Positions 45,991 to 55,257 of a DNA stretch of 64,000 nt are shown one piece after another (positions within the stretch are counted from its first letter, which is position 1; the number at the start of each line of letters is the position of its first letter). The position numbers and the translations under genes were made by a program. Source of the stretch: WHSO01 sp963732875 (GTDB lineage Bacteria > Pseudomonadota > Alphaproteobacteria > SMXQ01). The DNA is taken from assembly GCA_963732875.1 (NCBI GenBank), contig CAVTBD010000002.1:744001-808000 (forward strand), in the 5' to 3' direction. A model generated the notes under the pieces. It saw only the letters and a list, made by a program, of their open reading frames with translations. It searched no databases and was not told the DNA's origin.

Positions 45991-46953
45991 TCAAAGACCC
46001 GGATGCGCCGCCGCCGCCGGGTCGAAAAGTTCCTCGAACTTCAGCTTTCGTGGTGTCACGCCGAGTTGATGCGCAAACTGCATCATTGCGTTCAAAGTGG
46101 CGGCGCTGTCCTTGATGTTGTAGGGCCAGTAATTTTCTCCCATCACCTTGCGCTGTTCGTCGATAGCCGAAGCGGCCCAGGAAACCGTCACGATTTCGGG
46201 ATCGGAACCGTAGATGCGATCGAAAGCAACGTCCCGCGCCCGCCGATAGGCCTCCAGCAGCGCGATCGGCGCCTCGGGGTGCTTATCGACGAAATCCCTG
46301 GTCAGGGTCACGACGTGGCTGATCGGGAAAATCCCGGTTGCCTTGAAATAATTCTGCTCTTCGGTCTTGTAGTCTACGAACAGGCGGCGCACGCGTGGGT
46401 CCTTGCGACTGACGGAGGGGAGAACGTTCGGACCGAGCACAGCGTCGACACGCCCATCCAGAAGTAGTTTGTCGAGCTGTGTGTCGCGCCGGCCGGGTTC
46501 CAGCGGCAAAGCCTCGACCTTGACGTCTGGAGACCAGGACCGCGCCTTGTCGCCCGGCAGCATCCAGTGGACCCGCGTCGGATCGACCCCATAGTGATTG
46601 ATCAGGGCACCGCGCGACCAGATCGCGGCGGTGTTGTTCCACTGGAAGATCACCACCCTCTTGCCTTCGAGGTCCTTCGGGGAATTGATGCCGGCCGCGC
46701 TATTGACGAAGATGTAGGCGAGGCGGAATTTGCGGTTTGGGAAAACCGGAATCGACACATAGGGGTGATTACCGTCCCCTTTCGTCGTCATCAACCCGCC
46801 GAAGCTCGCGTCCCAAGCGTCGATATGCTCGGCCCCCTCGAAATTGCTGATCTCGAGATCGAAACCCTCGACACTTACGGTGCCGTCAACGAACGGCCGG
46901 TTTGTGTCGATTTCCGGTTCCCTGAAACCGAGCCGGAGTTTTGGATTGGGCAT
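45991..46953 (-). CDS. Substrate-binding-like protein, 4,5-dihydroxyphthalate decarboxylase family
   Basis: This 320-residue protein has no signal peptide. It has an NMT1/PhnD-type binding fold: FVDGTVSVEGFDLEISNFEG, FPNRKFRLAYIFVNSAAGIN, DLEGKRVVIFQWNNTAAIWS, RGALINHYGVDPTRVHWM, and YNIKDSAATLNAMMQFAHQL near the end. This matches proteins annotated as 4,5-dihydroxyphthalate decarboxylase or as ABC receptors without signal. A cytoplasmic decarboxylase on a ring dicarboxylate would suit the dioxygenase-like neighbours. Which of the two roles applies cannot be settled by sequence. Confidence 0.7.
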   Translation of the reverse strand: MPNPKLRLGFREPEIDTNRPFVDGTVSVEGFDLEISNFEGAEHIDAWDASFGGLMTTKGDGNHPYVSIPVFPNRKFRLAYIFVNSAAGINSPKDLEGKRVVIFQWNNTAAIWSRGALINHYGVDPTRVHWMLPGDKARSWSPDVKVEALPLEPGRRDTQLDKLLLDGRVDAVLGPNVLPSVSRKDPRVRRLFVDYKTEEQNYFKATGIFPISHVVTLTRDFVDKHPEAPIALLEAYRRARDVAFDRIYGSDPEIVTVSWAASAIDEQRKVMGENYWPYNIKDSAATLNAMMQFAHQLGVTPRKLKFEELFDPAAAAHPGL

Positions 46954-46983
46954 TACAAACGGCCTCCCTCATATGTCGTCCGA

Positions 46984-48000
46984 TTACGGAGCGATTTCTT
47001 TTCTGTAAAAACCGAGCTTCGTCATCGCCGGCCAGTCATCAATCGAAAACAGGATGGTTTCGCCGGCACCGTCGTTCTCGAGGTGGTGCCAGGCCCAGGC
47101 CGGCACGGCGAATATGTCGCCCTGGCCGAAATCCAGGTTTTCACCCTCGATGACAAGGCGGCCCGCGCCTTCGAAGGCGAAGTAGAATGTCGTGCTGTTG
47201 TGACGGTGCGAATGGGTCTTCTGCGCCGGCTTCAGCAACTGAGCATGCCAGGCGATCGTCGGAAGCGTTGGACCGCCATCGACGGGGCTTGCCAGCATGA
47301 GGTGAATGCCGTCACAGGGATCGTCATCGCCCGCCTCGGCGAGTGCCGCCAGGGCCTCTCGGGTTTCCGCCCACGGGTAACGCATTACCGGGAGCGGATC
47401 TGGATGCCCGGTTGCAGCCGCACGCGCATGACCGCGAGCCCTCTGCGAATAGCCGACGGGCTTGCGTATATCCTGGTAGGGCGCGCCCAGCGGCAACCGC
47501 TCGTTGAGATTGACACCGCCGTTGTAGCCGTTGTCGTAACCATCTACCCAGATTGCCGGGATTGAGCCCTTGTTCCAGTGGTCGTGGAAAGTCCAGGACG
47601 GGCTGATGATCACGTCGCCCCGCTCCATGGGAAACGCTTCGTATTCGCAGACGAAAAATGCTTCGGGCGGCGCCTGGCAGACCAGGCGGGTCTCACTGCG
47701 GATATTGCGATGTGCCTGGGTGCGCTCTCCCGGCATGAGGATCTGTGCATTCATCCAGATCGGGAACTGGCGCGCTTCTATGCCGGTAACCGAGCGCATG
47801 CCGGTCATGGCACCCGGCCCGACCGTGACGAGCTTGCCCGACTGCATCAGGCCATTGTAGATTCCCTCCCAGCGCCAGTAGGCGGACGCATTGCCCTGAC
47901 GTGCCGGTGCAACGCCATCGCGCTTGAGCCCCGCGCCCACAAGATGGTGATCGGCGAGGAACCTCTCCAACTCCTCATGGGTTGTGCCTACCTCACTCAT
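46984..48000 (-). CDS. Gentisate-dioxygenase-like bicupin with altered first metal site
   Basis: This 338-residue protein has two cupin domains. The second (about 235-325) has the full site THSHRHNSTTFYFAFEG ... WAWHHLEN. In the first, where gentisate 1,2-dioxygenases hold the iron, the motif is TQAHRNIRSE, with Asn for the second His, though SWTFHDHW is kept. So this enzyme may use the C-terminal site or bind metal differently. It is more distant from the two near-identical bicupins at 50294 and 62095. It is fourth in the first operon, 36 bases after the amidohydrolase gene, with the repeated CCAATATTCTT motif just upstream. Confidence 0.8.
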   Translation of the reverse strand: MSEVGTTHEELERFLADHHLVGAGLKRDGVAPARQGNASAYWRWEGIYNGLMQSGKLVTVGPGAMTGMRSVTGIEARQFPIWMNAQILMPGERTQAHRNIRSETRLVCQAPPEAFFVCEYEAFPMERGDVIISPSWTFHDHWNKGSIPAIWVDGYDNGYNGGVNLNERLPLGAPYQDIRKPVGYSQRARGHARAAATGHPDPLPVMRYPWAETREALAALAEAGDDDPCDGIHLMLASPVDGGPTLPTIAWHAQLLKPAQKTHSHRHNSTTFYFAFEGAGRLVIEGENLDFGQGDIFAVPAWAWHHLENDGAGETILFSIDDWPAMTKLGFYRKEIAP

Positions 48001-48036
48001 GCCTCCGCCTCTTGGCCGCTGTATCGGCCAATATTC

Positions 48037-49182
48037 TTATTGAAGGTGGAAATACTTCACCATGTTGCCTGCCAGCATGGCATGCCGCTCGTCCGCGGGA
48101 ACGCCCTCGAAATCCGCCTCGATGATCTTGGGTGAATTGGGCCAATCGCTCGCGGCGTGGGCGAAATCGCTGCCCCATACCAGTCTGTCGGCGCCGACGC
48201 TGTCTCGACGACGGACGCCCACGGGATCATGCAGGAAGCCCCACAGGTTCCGCTCCCGGAGGTAGTCGCTCGGCTTACGGTCGAGTTTCGGGATGCCCCA
48301 AAGCTGGTGGATCATATTCATGTAACGATCGTAATGGTCGTCGACCTGCCACAGACCATATTCCAGCCATCCCACCTGGGTTTCGGCCCAGTAAACCTGC
48401 AGTTTCGGGAATCGGTCCCAGACGCCGGCGAAGGCCATCTGCGTTCCGGCCTTCATGGCGTCGTTGGTGAAGCGGAAGAAGAACCGGAACGGGTCGCGCT
48501 GGTGCATGTCGTGACCCGGTTCCCTCGCGTATTCGAAGGAGGGACCGCTACGGCCGAGCTTACCATCGCCGTGGCTCGTCAATGGCATGTCGAGGTCGAT
48601 GGTCGCGGCCCAGAAGCGGTCGTCCTCGGCGGTCGGATATCCCTTGCCACTCGGATAGGAATTGAGCTTGACCCCCTTGAGACCAAGCTTGGCGCAGCGT
48701 CCCAGTTCTTGGATCGCGTCGTCGACACCGGTGGTGGGAAGCATGCCCATGGGGAACAGCCGGTCCGGACTTGCGGCCATGTATTCCTCGGCGAGAAACT
48801 CGTTATAGGCACGGAACAGGTCGAGGTACAGGTCATGGTCCTTGGCCTCTTTGAAGACACCCGTCAGTTGTGAGAACAGGATTTCCGCATCGACGCCGTC
48901 GCGGTCCTGCTCCCGTACGCGCTGTTCCGGGGATCCCGTGCCGGCGGAATTCTCGAAGGTGGGGACCTGTTTCGCGAGGTCTTCGTGGAGTACACCGACG
49001 CTGCGGGTAATGCCAATGGTGTTCGGCTCACCGCCATCGACGACGACCGCGTCGGAGCCGTTGGGCATCGTCACGCGCTTGGGCGCACGGTCGCGCCACT
49101 TGGCGGCGACGCGCTCCCGCCAGACGTCGGGATTGAGATCGATATGCCCGTCGCCGTTGATGACCTTGTACTGCTTTGCCAT
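48037..49182 (-). CDS. Amidohydrolase-2 family protein
   Basis: This 381-residue TIM-barrel protein has G-D-G-H at the first site (INGDGHIDLNP), PLTSHGDGKLG, VYWAETQVGWLEYGLWQ (Glu for His) and RLVWGSDFAHAASDWP with the final Asp. It belongs to the large decarboxylase/hydrolase branch common in soil alphaproteobacteria. ATG 49182 sets the barrel start; a much longer open frame above is only a shadow of the aldolase gene. It is third in the first operon after the bicupin-aldolase pair. Confidence 0.85.
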   Translation of the reverse strand: MAKQYKVINGDGHIDLNPDVWRERVAAKWRDRAPKRVTMPNGSDAVVVDGGEPNTIGITRSVGVLHEDLAKQVPTFENSAGTGSPEQRVREQDRDGVDAEILFSQLTGVFKEAKDHDLYLDLFRAYNEFLAEEYMAASPDRLFPMGMLPTTGVDDAIQELGRCAKLGLKGVKLNSYPSGKGYPTAEDDRFWAATIDLDMPLTSHGDGKLGRSGPSFEYAREPGHDMHQRDPFRFFFRFTNDAMKAGTQMAFAGVWDRFPKLQVYWAETQVGWLEYGLWQVDDHYDRYMNMIHQLWGIPKLDRKPSDYLRERNLWGFLHDPVGVRRRDSVGADRLVWGSDFAHAASDWPNSPKIIEADFEGVPADERHAMLAGNMVKYFHLQ

Positions 49183-49313
49183 AAGTTTTCCCTTTCCCGG
49201 ATTCCCGGCCCTGTCTTTTTGTCTTGTGTTACGCAAAAGCCTCTTAAGTCGTGCTTCGGCCCGCCGCGCCCGCGGAGGGCCGAGAGGGGCTCCGCGGGCG
49301 TGTGTTGTTGGCG

Positions 49314-50261
49314 TTACTCGGCGGCAGCGGCGCGCGCCGGCAACTGGCCGAGCTCGTCGAGCAGGCGCTTGATGCAGGTCTCGTAGAGCTTGAGATGCTC
49401 CGGCGTCATCGGCTTGGTCTTCCAGCGCGGGTACTCCTTGATGTCGAGGCCGCGGATGCGCAGGCCCTCCAACGTCGTGCGCCGCCCGTACTGGCGCAGC
49501 GGCGCCGTCCGGTTGCCGTGCTCCAGCATCAGAACCTGGATCCGCTGCGCCCGCAGGTAGTCCCCCGCCCAGATCGCCTCGATCATCTGCACACCCGCCT
49601 CCGGAACCGTCACCGGCGCGCCCGCCGCGATCGACCCGTTGACCCCAACCAGCATCCCGGGAAGCATCATGTCGATCGGCACGAAGATCACAAAGTCCTC
49701 GCCCAGCGTGCGCAGATAGTTCCGCGCCTGGCCCAGGTTCCCGTTCGCCAGCTTCGAGCCGAACACGTTCGGAATCGCTTCCTTCAGCTTCGCCATCATC
49801 GCCGGCGGCGTCGGATAGCCCGAGTACTGCGGGTTGTTGTACAGAAGCATCGGCAGCCCCGCCGCGGAGTCCACCTGCTTGTGCTGCTCGATCAGCTCCC
49901 ACTCGTTGCGGTCGCTGTAGTAGTACGGGCCGACCACCCCGATCGCGTCCGCCCCGATCGACTTCGCATGCGCCGCAAGCTCCATGCTGCTGTAAGGGTC
50001 GACCGCGCCCACCTGCACGATCACAGGGACGCGATGGCTCACCTGACGCACCACCGTCTCCGCAATCGCCTTGCGCTGCTCGATCGTGCAGGCCGCCCCC
50101 TGCCCCTGCGAGCCCAGCACGAAGAACCCGTGCGCCCCCGCCGTGATGTACCAGTCCGCCAGCTTCGCCATCATCGCAAGGTCCGGCTCGCCCTTGCCGT
50201 CGAACACGCCCGGGATCGGCGCCACCAACCCCTTGAAACGATCTCGCATCTTCTCAGACAT
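49314..50261 (-). CDS. Dihydrodipicolinate-synthase-like aldolase/lyase, copy 1
   Basis: This 315-residue class I aldolase superfamily member has GAHGFFVLGSQGQGAA (the GTTGE loop, altered), AAHAKSIGADAIGVVGPYYY, LLYNNPQYSGY with the catalytic Tyr, and FGSKLANGN with the Schiff-base Lys. Many DapA-like proteins outside lysine synthesis cleave or form pyruvate adducts, including hydratase-aldolases of aromatic degradation. ATG 50261 has a perfect AAAGGAGG. Almost identical to 61115-62062 because of the 2.2 kb repeat. One extra base in the preceding bicupin makes the two genes look fused; they are not. Confidence 0.88.
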   Translation of the reverse strand: MSEKMRDRFKGLVAPIPGVFDGKGEPDLAMMAKLADWYITAGAHGFFVLGSQGQGAACTIEQRKAIAETVVRQVSHRVPVIVQVGAVDPYSSMELAAHAKSIGADAIGVVGPYYYSDRNEWELIEQHKQVDSAAGLPMLLYNNPQYSGYPTPPAMMAKLKEAIPNVFGSKLANGNLGQARNYLRTLGEDFVIFVPIDMMLPGMLVGVNGSIAAGAPVTVPEAGVQMIEAIWAGDYLRAQRIQVLMLEHGNRTAPLRQYGRRTTLEGLRIRGLDIKEYPRWKTKPMTPEHLKLYETCIKRLLDELGQLPARAAAAE

Positions 50262-50293
50262 AACTTCCTCCTTTGAGGCTCGAGGGCCTCCGT

Positions 50294-51383
50294 TCACCCT
50301 TCTTCCTCGCGATACAGGCCCAAGGCTCTCCAGAACCGGCCGATCGGTCACCGAAAACACCACCGCGGGCTCCGTCCGCGACGGGTTGCGGTGCCGATGC
50401 CACTCCCACGACGGCACGAAAAAGCAGTCGTGCCCGCCCCATGGCAGGTCCTTCGCCTTCGATCCCTCGCCCACCGTCGTCACGCCGGACCCTTCCACCA
50501 CGTGGTAGATCGTCCCGCTCGTGTGGCGGTGACGCTCGGTCGCCTCGCCCGGCGCCAGAAGCTGCACCTGGCAGCCGATCGTCGGCATCGTCGGTCCGCC
50601 CGTCACCGGGTTGCGGTACTCCAGAAGCACCCCGTCGTGACGGTCGCGCTCCCCCGCCGCCGACATCGCATCCAGCACCGGCCGCACGTCACGCCACTTG
50701 TAGACGTACGGCACCGCCCGATCGCCCGCGTCCTTCACCCGTGGACGTACCGGCCCATAGCGCTTGATGCCGTAGCCGGCTTCGTGAAGGATCGGCTGGG
50801 AGGCCTCCGGCAGATAGTTGCTCTGATCCTTACGGGAGAAATTTTCATGAAAGGTCGCATCCAGAAAATTCGTCAGATGGACATCGAGGACGTCGAGCCA
50901 GACGACGTTCCTGTCGCCCTTGTTCTGGTGGTCGTGCCAGGTCCAGTGCGGCGTCAGGATCAGGTCGCCCGGCTCCATCGGCATGACCTCGCCCTCGACG
51001 TTGGTGTAGGCGCTGCCGTCGCCTTCGACGATGAAGCGCAGCGCCGCCGCCGTGTGGCGATGGCATTCCGCGACCTCGCCCGGCCGCACCAGCTGGATCG
51101 ACATCTGCAGCGTGCGCGTGGTCGACTTCAGCTTCGTGATCGCCGGGTTGACCAGTTGAACCGTGCGGCGCTTCGCCGCCTCGTCAATATGGCCGAGCTT
51201 GATGACCTCGCCGGATTCCATCAGGCAGGAATAGATGGCCTGCCACGGCCACACGTGGGGCACCAGTTTTGGCGCGCGCTCACGATCCTGCCAGTGGCCG
51301 CCCAGCGAATGCTCCGCCAGGCGCCGGTGCAGCGCTTCGATTCGGTCGTCCAGAGAAGCCGCTTCCACAGAACTCATCATCAC
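50294..51383 (-). CDS. Gentisate-1,2-dioxygenase-like bicupin, copy 1 (one-base shift near the end)
   Basis: This is a bicupin of about 362 residues. Both domains have full metal sites: ECHRHTAAALRFIVEG ... WTWHDH in the first and ERHRHTSGTIYHVVEG ... WEWHRH in the second. This fits ring-cleaving Fe(II) dioxygenases of the gentisate/salicylate group. Ten codons before the expected stop there is an extra A (about 50322, CCCAAGG against CCCAGG in copy 2), which carries the frame into the aldolase gene and creates an apparent 689-residue fusion. The start at 51383 has GGGAGGTGATG upstream. Confidence 0.85.
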
Positions 51384-51472
51384 CTCCCTCGGGCCGCCAA
51401 GTGCGCCAAGGTCTTGCCCCTCAGCCTTTTAGCTATTCTTTCTATCATCTAGGCCGACCCGTGACCGTGTCG

Positions 51473-51512
51473 TCCAATATTCTTTCCTTATGCTGACATT
51501 GGTTTTCTTTAT
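51473..51512 (-). promoter_or_regulatory. Repeated motif before first bicupin operon, possible LysR operator
   Basis: CCAATATTCTTTCCTTATG is followed after four bases by CATTGGTTTTCTTTATG, giving two direct half sites (TTCTTT..TATG) and an inverted CCAAT/ATTGG. The block lies between the bicupin start and the divergent LysR gene at 51561. CCAATATTCTTAT recurs at 48028-48040 before the third bicupin, and a TTTTCTTATG at 53435-53444. Confidence 0.45.
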
Positions 51513-51560
51513 GACAGACCGCTTTCCTTCGGTAATAATGTTCAAAGTGGGACAAAGATC

Positions 51561-52445
51561 ATGAAATTTCGCCATCTGAGAATATTCGAGACCGTCACGC
51601 GGCACGGCAATCTCACCCGTGCTGCCCGCGCGCTCTCAATGACTCAGCCTGCGGTATCGACGTGCCTGAGACAGCTGGAGCAGGACTTCGGGCAGAAATT
51701 CTTCCAGCGCACCAATCGCGGCGTCGAACTGACACCGGTCGGTGGCAAGTTTCTGGAATCGGTACGTCCGCTGCTGACTCAGCTCGATCGCCTAGAACGG
51801 AGCTTTCTAACGACAGAGAGGCCGGCACAAGCCGACAGGCTGGTGATCGGCGGCAGTAACACCCTGTCAGTAACAACACTTCCCGAAGTTATCGTTGCCT
51901 TCAAGGCTGCTTATCCTCATGCCAGCATCGAACTGGTAACAAACCACGGCCATCAGATCGAAAAGGGCGTCGCCGAAAGACGGATCGACATAGGGTTGAT
52001 TACGGCCATCCCCGGCAACAACAAGAGTTGCACTTACGAACCCTATAAGGAGCACGAGGCCATCGCCTTCGTCAGTCCCGCTCATCCCCTATGCGGCAAA
52101 ACAATCGACCTTGCCGAATTGGGTCGTCATACCCTAGTGGCGAGACGCGGAAGCACGAGCATCGCCGAGATCCAGAAAAAAGGGCACACGCTCAATTTCG
52201 CGTTGCTCTGCGACGACCCCGAGTCGGTCAAGATGGTCGTCAGCAAGGGCACGTCGGTCGGCATCCTGTTTCGTACGCGGGTCGACTTCGAAATCTCGAT
52301 AGGAGAACTTTGCCGCGTTCACGTGCCTGATCTGAAAGAGGTAAAGACCCAGTCATTCATCATATATCAGGCCAATGCACCGCTTTCCGAAACGGGATGT
52401 GCCTTTCTCGATCTCCTGAAAAGTATGAGAAGCCGACTGCCCTAA
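51561..52445 (+). CDS. LysR-type regulator (paralogue A)
   Basis: This 294-residue LysR protein has a winged helix with LTRAARALSMTQPAVSTCLR and a two-lobed effector domain (VIGGSNTLSVTTLPEVIVAF, EHEAIAFVSPAHPLCG, VARRGSTSIAEIQKKG). It is divergent from the first bicupin operon with the repeated motif between them, so it probably controls that operon. Related to the next two LysR genes over its whole length. Confidence 0.9.
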   Translation: MKFRHLRIFETVTRHGNLTRAARALSMTQPAVSTCLRQLEQDFGQKFFQRTNRGVELTPVGGKFLESVRPLLTQLDRLERSFLTTERPAQADRLVIGGSNTLSVTTLPEVIVAFKAAYPHASIELVTNHGHQIEKGVAERRIDIGLITAIPGNNKSCTYEPYKEHEAIAFVSPAHPLCGKTIDLAELGRHTLVARRGSTSIAEIQKKGHTLNFALLCDDPESVKMVVSKGTSVGILFRTRVDFEISIGELCRVHVPDLKEVKTQSFIIYQANAPLSETGCAFLDLLKSMRSRLP

Positions 52446-52451
52446 ACGCCT

Positions 52452-53348
52452 CTACACCAGGGTTTGGCGCATGGCGCTGGCACGCCGTGGACGGACGACA
52501 TCAAGGAATCGGCTGAGATTCTGCGAATGGGCCCGAGCCGTACTGTAGACGACGTAGGACTTCAACTTTATGGCCCTGAGCTCCGGCACATCGATGACGC
52601 ACAATGTCCCGCTCTTCAGCTCCGCCTCCAGCCTGGAACGAAAAAGAATGCCAACCCCCATGCCGCCGACGACCGCTGACTTGACCGCTTCGATCGCCCC
52701 AAACTGAGCGGCGAATTTGGGCCGATAACCCAGATTCCTGATCTCCATGACGGCAGAACTGCCGCGCCGCACAACGAGTGGCACGCCGCAGAGCTCTTCG
52801 AGCGTCAGGCTCTTTCTGCTGAGGGGATTGTTGGGCGCGACGAACGCCACCGCTTCATGTTCCAGATAGGGTTCATATTCACAACCAGGGAGGTGCTGCG
52901 GATTCGAAATCAGCGCCGCCTCTATCTTGCCAACCTGGACAAGTTCTTCAATTCGTCCGCTCGAGTTGGCTTCGACAACCAGATCGACCGAAGGGTATCT
53001 CGCCATGAAATCAACGAGAATTTCCGGCAATACCGTTGCGGAAAACATATTGCTCGCACCGACAATGAACGGGCGGTTGGTGACGCGATGCGTGCGCGCC
53101 CTGAATTCCATGTTGATCTTATTAACCTGCGACAGGATCGACTCCACTGCCGGAAGGAACGTGCGCCCTTCCGACGTCACGTCGATGCCGTAGTTGTGGC
53201 GAAGACACAGCTTGATGCCGCATTCCCTTTCCAGCTTCTGGAGTTGCTGGGAAACTGCAGGCTGGCTCATGCCGAGCTCGTTGGCCGCGCCGGTGATATT
53301 CAGATGGCGGGCCACCGCTTCAAAAATCCTCAACTGCTGCAGTTCCAT
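52452..53348 (-). CDS. LysR-type regulator (paralogue B)
   Basis: This 298-residue LysR protein has ITGAANELGMSQPAVSQQLQ in the helix-turn-helix and FIVGASNMFSATVLPEILVD, YLEHEAVAFVAPNNPLSRK and VVRRGSSAVMEIRNLG in the effector domain. ATG 53348 preferred over the GTG one codon earlier. It converges with paralogue A (6 bases apart) and is divergent from paralogue C. Confidence 0.9.
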   Translation of the reverse strand: MELQQLRIFEAVARHLNITGAANELGMSQPAVSQQLQKLERECGIKLCLRHNYGIDVTSEGRTFLPAVESILSQVNKINMEFRARTHRVTNRPFIVGASNMFSATVLPEILVDFMARYPSVDLVVEANSSGRIEELVQVGKIEAALISNPQHLPGCEYEPYLEHEAVAFVAPNNPLSRKSLTLEELCGVPLVVRRGSSAVMEIRNLGYRPKFAAQFGAIEAVKSAVVGGMGVGILFRSRLEAELKSGTLCVIDVPELRAIKLKSYVVYSTARAHSQNLSRFLDVVRPRRASAMRQTLV

Positions 53349-53708
53349 CACCGCTTCCCGTCAGACGAAGGCATAAAATATTTACTACAACACATTGATA
53401 TTAATAAGATCTTTGTCACTTCCCCGCCATTGACTTTTCTTATGCCGATTTCTAGCCTAATAATCGGTTAGTCCGCAGGCCAATTCAAGAGCCGGTCACA
53501 TTAGCCATAAAGCAAGCTCAGGCCTCGGTTATCCGCGTTACAGAGAGAGCGCATACGCAGAGCCGAATCGGCAGACCCTAGGAGCGAGAGAGCCGTCATC
53601 GCGAAGCCGCAATAGGCGTGAATACCGTCGCTCGATCTCGAGCGAGAGGCCCGAGCCAAAGGGTCCGGACGGATCATATTTTAGCGTTCAGGGACTGGGA
53701 GACTTGGG
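53349..53708. other. Intergenic region between divergent LysR genes
   Basis: These 360 bases hold AT-rich promoter-like stretches near 53375-53420 and the motif TTTTCTTATG at 53435-53444, which also occurs before the bicupin operons. No open frame of weight. Likely shared control region of paralogues B and C. Confidence 0.45.
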
Positions 53709-54612
53709 ATGCAGCTGCGTCAGATGAAGATATTCGAGACCGTATCGCGGCACCGTAATATTACGAACGCAGCTCATGAACTCGGCCTCAGTCAGCCGGC
53801 CGTCTCGAATCAACTGAAACTTCTGGAAGAAGAGTTGGGCCAACAGTTCTGCGACCGCTCGAACCACGGCATCGCTCTGACGCCTAATGGACAGGATTTT
53901 CTCGATTCCGTTCTCGGCATTTTGACTCGGGTCGAGGAGCTCGAAGCCAAGTACAAGAAGGTCGACACAAAGCGGGAAAAGAACGTCTTTTCGGTCGGGA
54001 CCACAAATACCCTTTCGGCGACTGTCGTCCCGGAGCTACTCGTCGTCTTTAAGAAGCGAAAACCTGGCCAAAAGTTGATCGTCGAAACGGGTACCAGCCG
54101 GCAGATCGAGGAGATGATCCAGAGTCATACTCTTGAGATCGGCCTGATCAATATGCCAAGCCATCTATCCGGTTGCGAATATGAACCGTATCTCGAGCAT
54201 GAGGCCGTGGCATTCGTCCCCAGGAATGACCCCCGGGGCGACACGCTCATGAGTTCTCAATGAATTGCTCACGCATCCGCTAGTCGTGAAAAAGGGGAGC
54301 ACGAGCATAGCGGAATTCGGGCGTCGCGGTTACAAGGTCAATATCATCGCGCAATTCAGTACACTAGAATCCGTCAAGACCGCTGTTCATGGTGGCATGG
54401 GGATTGGAATCTTGTATCGCGCACGCCTTGAGAGGGAAATCAGGGCCGGCGAAGTCAAAACGATCGATGTCCCAGAGCTCGCGGACATCAAGCTAAAATC
54501 CTACGTTACCTACAGCAAGCATCGGAAACATAACGCCAATACCCAGGAATTCCTGAATATTCTCCGCGAGACTCGAGATACAGCCACCGCTTCCGCAGCC
54601 CGTGTGTCGTGA
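53709..54612 (+). pseudogene. LysR-type regulator (paralogue C), one-base frameshift
   Basis: The N-terminal frame gives ITNAAHELGLSQPAVSNQLK and the effector domain to NDPRGDTLM. One extra base at about 54251 hides the continuation VLNELLTHPLVVKKGSTSIA to GVGI-like HGGMGIGILYRARLEREIRA and the end. Repaired length is 300 residues. The remaining sequence is fully conserved compared with paralogues A and B, so it is likely functional in the organism. Confidence 0.85.
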
Positions 54613-54624
54613 GAGCGAAATCGG

Positions 54625-54837
54625 TTATTTTTTCTTTTTGCGGCTTGTCTTAAGAGTAGCCGTCGCCTTCGCTACGATTTCTGCAATGCTCAGAAGATTT
54701 CCGCGATCGACCGCGTTATATCTTCGGCGCTGATCGGGTCCGTATCGAATTTGTGCTCCTGGGCCGCCCCAGAAAAAAGCATCCTTCACAGTCGTGGCAA
54801 AGGCTGCGTGCAGCCTGACCTCTCTTTCTTCGATCAC
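54625..54837 (-). CDS. Small unknown protein at the end of operon 2
   Basis: This frame of about 70 codons starts at GTG 54837, 22 bases after the stop of the glyoxalase gene. The sequence EEREVRLHAAFATTVKDAFF, GGPGAQIRYGPDQRRRYNAV ends in a run of Lys. No family recognised. It could be the tail of a longer gene whose start is lost. Kept because of position and plausible composition. Confidence 0.35.
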   Translation of the reverse strand: MIEEREVRLHAAFATTVKDAFFWGGPGAQIRYGPDQRRRYNAVDRGNLLSIAEIVAKATATLKTSRKKKK

Positions 54838-54858
54838 TACAGGAAGCGCAAGGTGCAG

Positions 54859-55200
54859 CTATTTGGAACCGACCCAGTAGTTGTCGGATATATTCACGAT
54901 GATGTCGTCCGGGTCCCAGCAGTTCGAATCGTTGCTACGCCCACCATTCTCGGAAATTCTTTTCGACGCGCTTTCCTTGTCGTCCACGACGAAGCCGAGG
55001 TGGTGAATACCGACGAAGGATTCGCAATCGGTGCTCGTCAGCTTCATCGGTCGGGTCAGAGTGATGTTGACCGTGCCGTCAGAGAGACAGACGCTCCGCC
55101 CGTTATCCTTCACCCGTTCCAGACCAAAGGCCTTCTCGTAAAAAGCGGCGCTGGCCTGGACGTCCGGAACCGCAATCGATATATGCCGCAATTTATCCAT
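54859..55200 (-). CDS. Glyoxalase/VOC family protein
   Basis: This 113-residue protein is one vicinal-oxygen-chelate domain: LRHISIAVPDVQASAAFYEK with the first metal His, IHHLGFVVDDKESASKRI with the second, and DPDDIIVNI in place of the usual final Glu region. The family includes lyases, isomerases and extradiol dioxygenases. In this operon it may act on a ring-cleavage product. Substrate unknown. Confidence 0.8.
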   Translation of the reverse strand: MDKLRHISIAVPDVQASAAFYEKAFGLERVKDNGRSVCLSDGTVNITLTRPMKLTSTDCESFVGIHHLGFVVDDKESASKRISENGGRSNDSNCWDPDDIIVNISDNYWVGSK

Positions 55201-55257
55201 AATTTGTCACCTTTCCGTATTTATGCAGGCACTGGCTCCAGCGCTGGCCGCTTTGCC

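Larger units (their letters stand above)
49350..51512. repeat. 2.2 kb direct repeat, copy 1 (bicupin-aldolase)
   Basis: It matches 61151-63319 in the same orientation, 11.8 kb apart. It covers most of the aldolase, the whole bicupin and about 130 bases of upstream region, ending at TTCTTTATG. Identity is very high in the aldolase and second cupin, falls in about 50760-50880, and is high again in the promoter region, which is a mosaic as expected from gene conversion. Confidence 0.9.

Noticed and set aside
48037..49902. Amidohydrolase of 621 residues with N-terminal extension
   Set aside because: The extension is a shadow of the aldolase gene; the barrel starts at ATG 49182.
49314..51383. Bicupin-aldolase fusion enzyme of 689 residues
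   Set aside because: The second copy lacks one base and has two separate genes, each with its own ribosome site.
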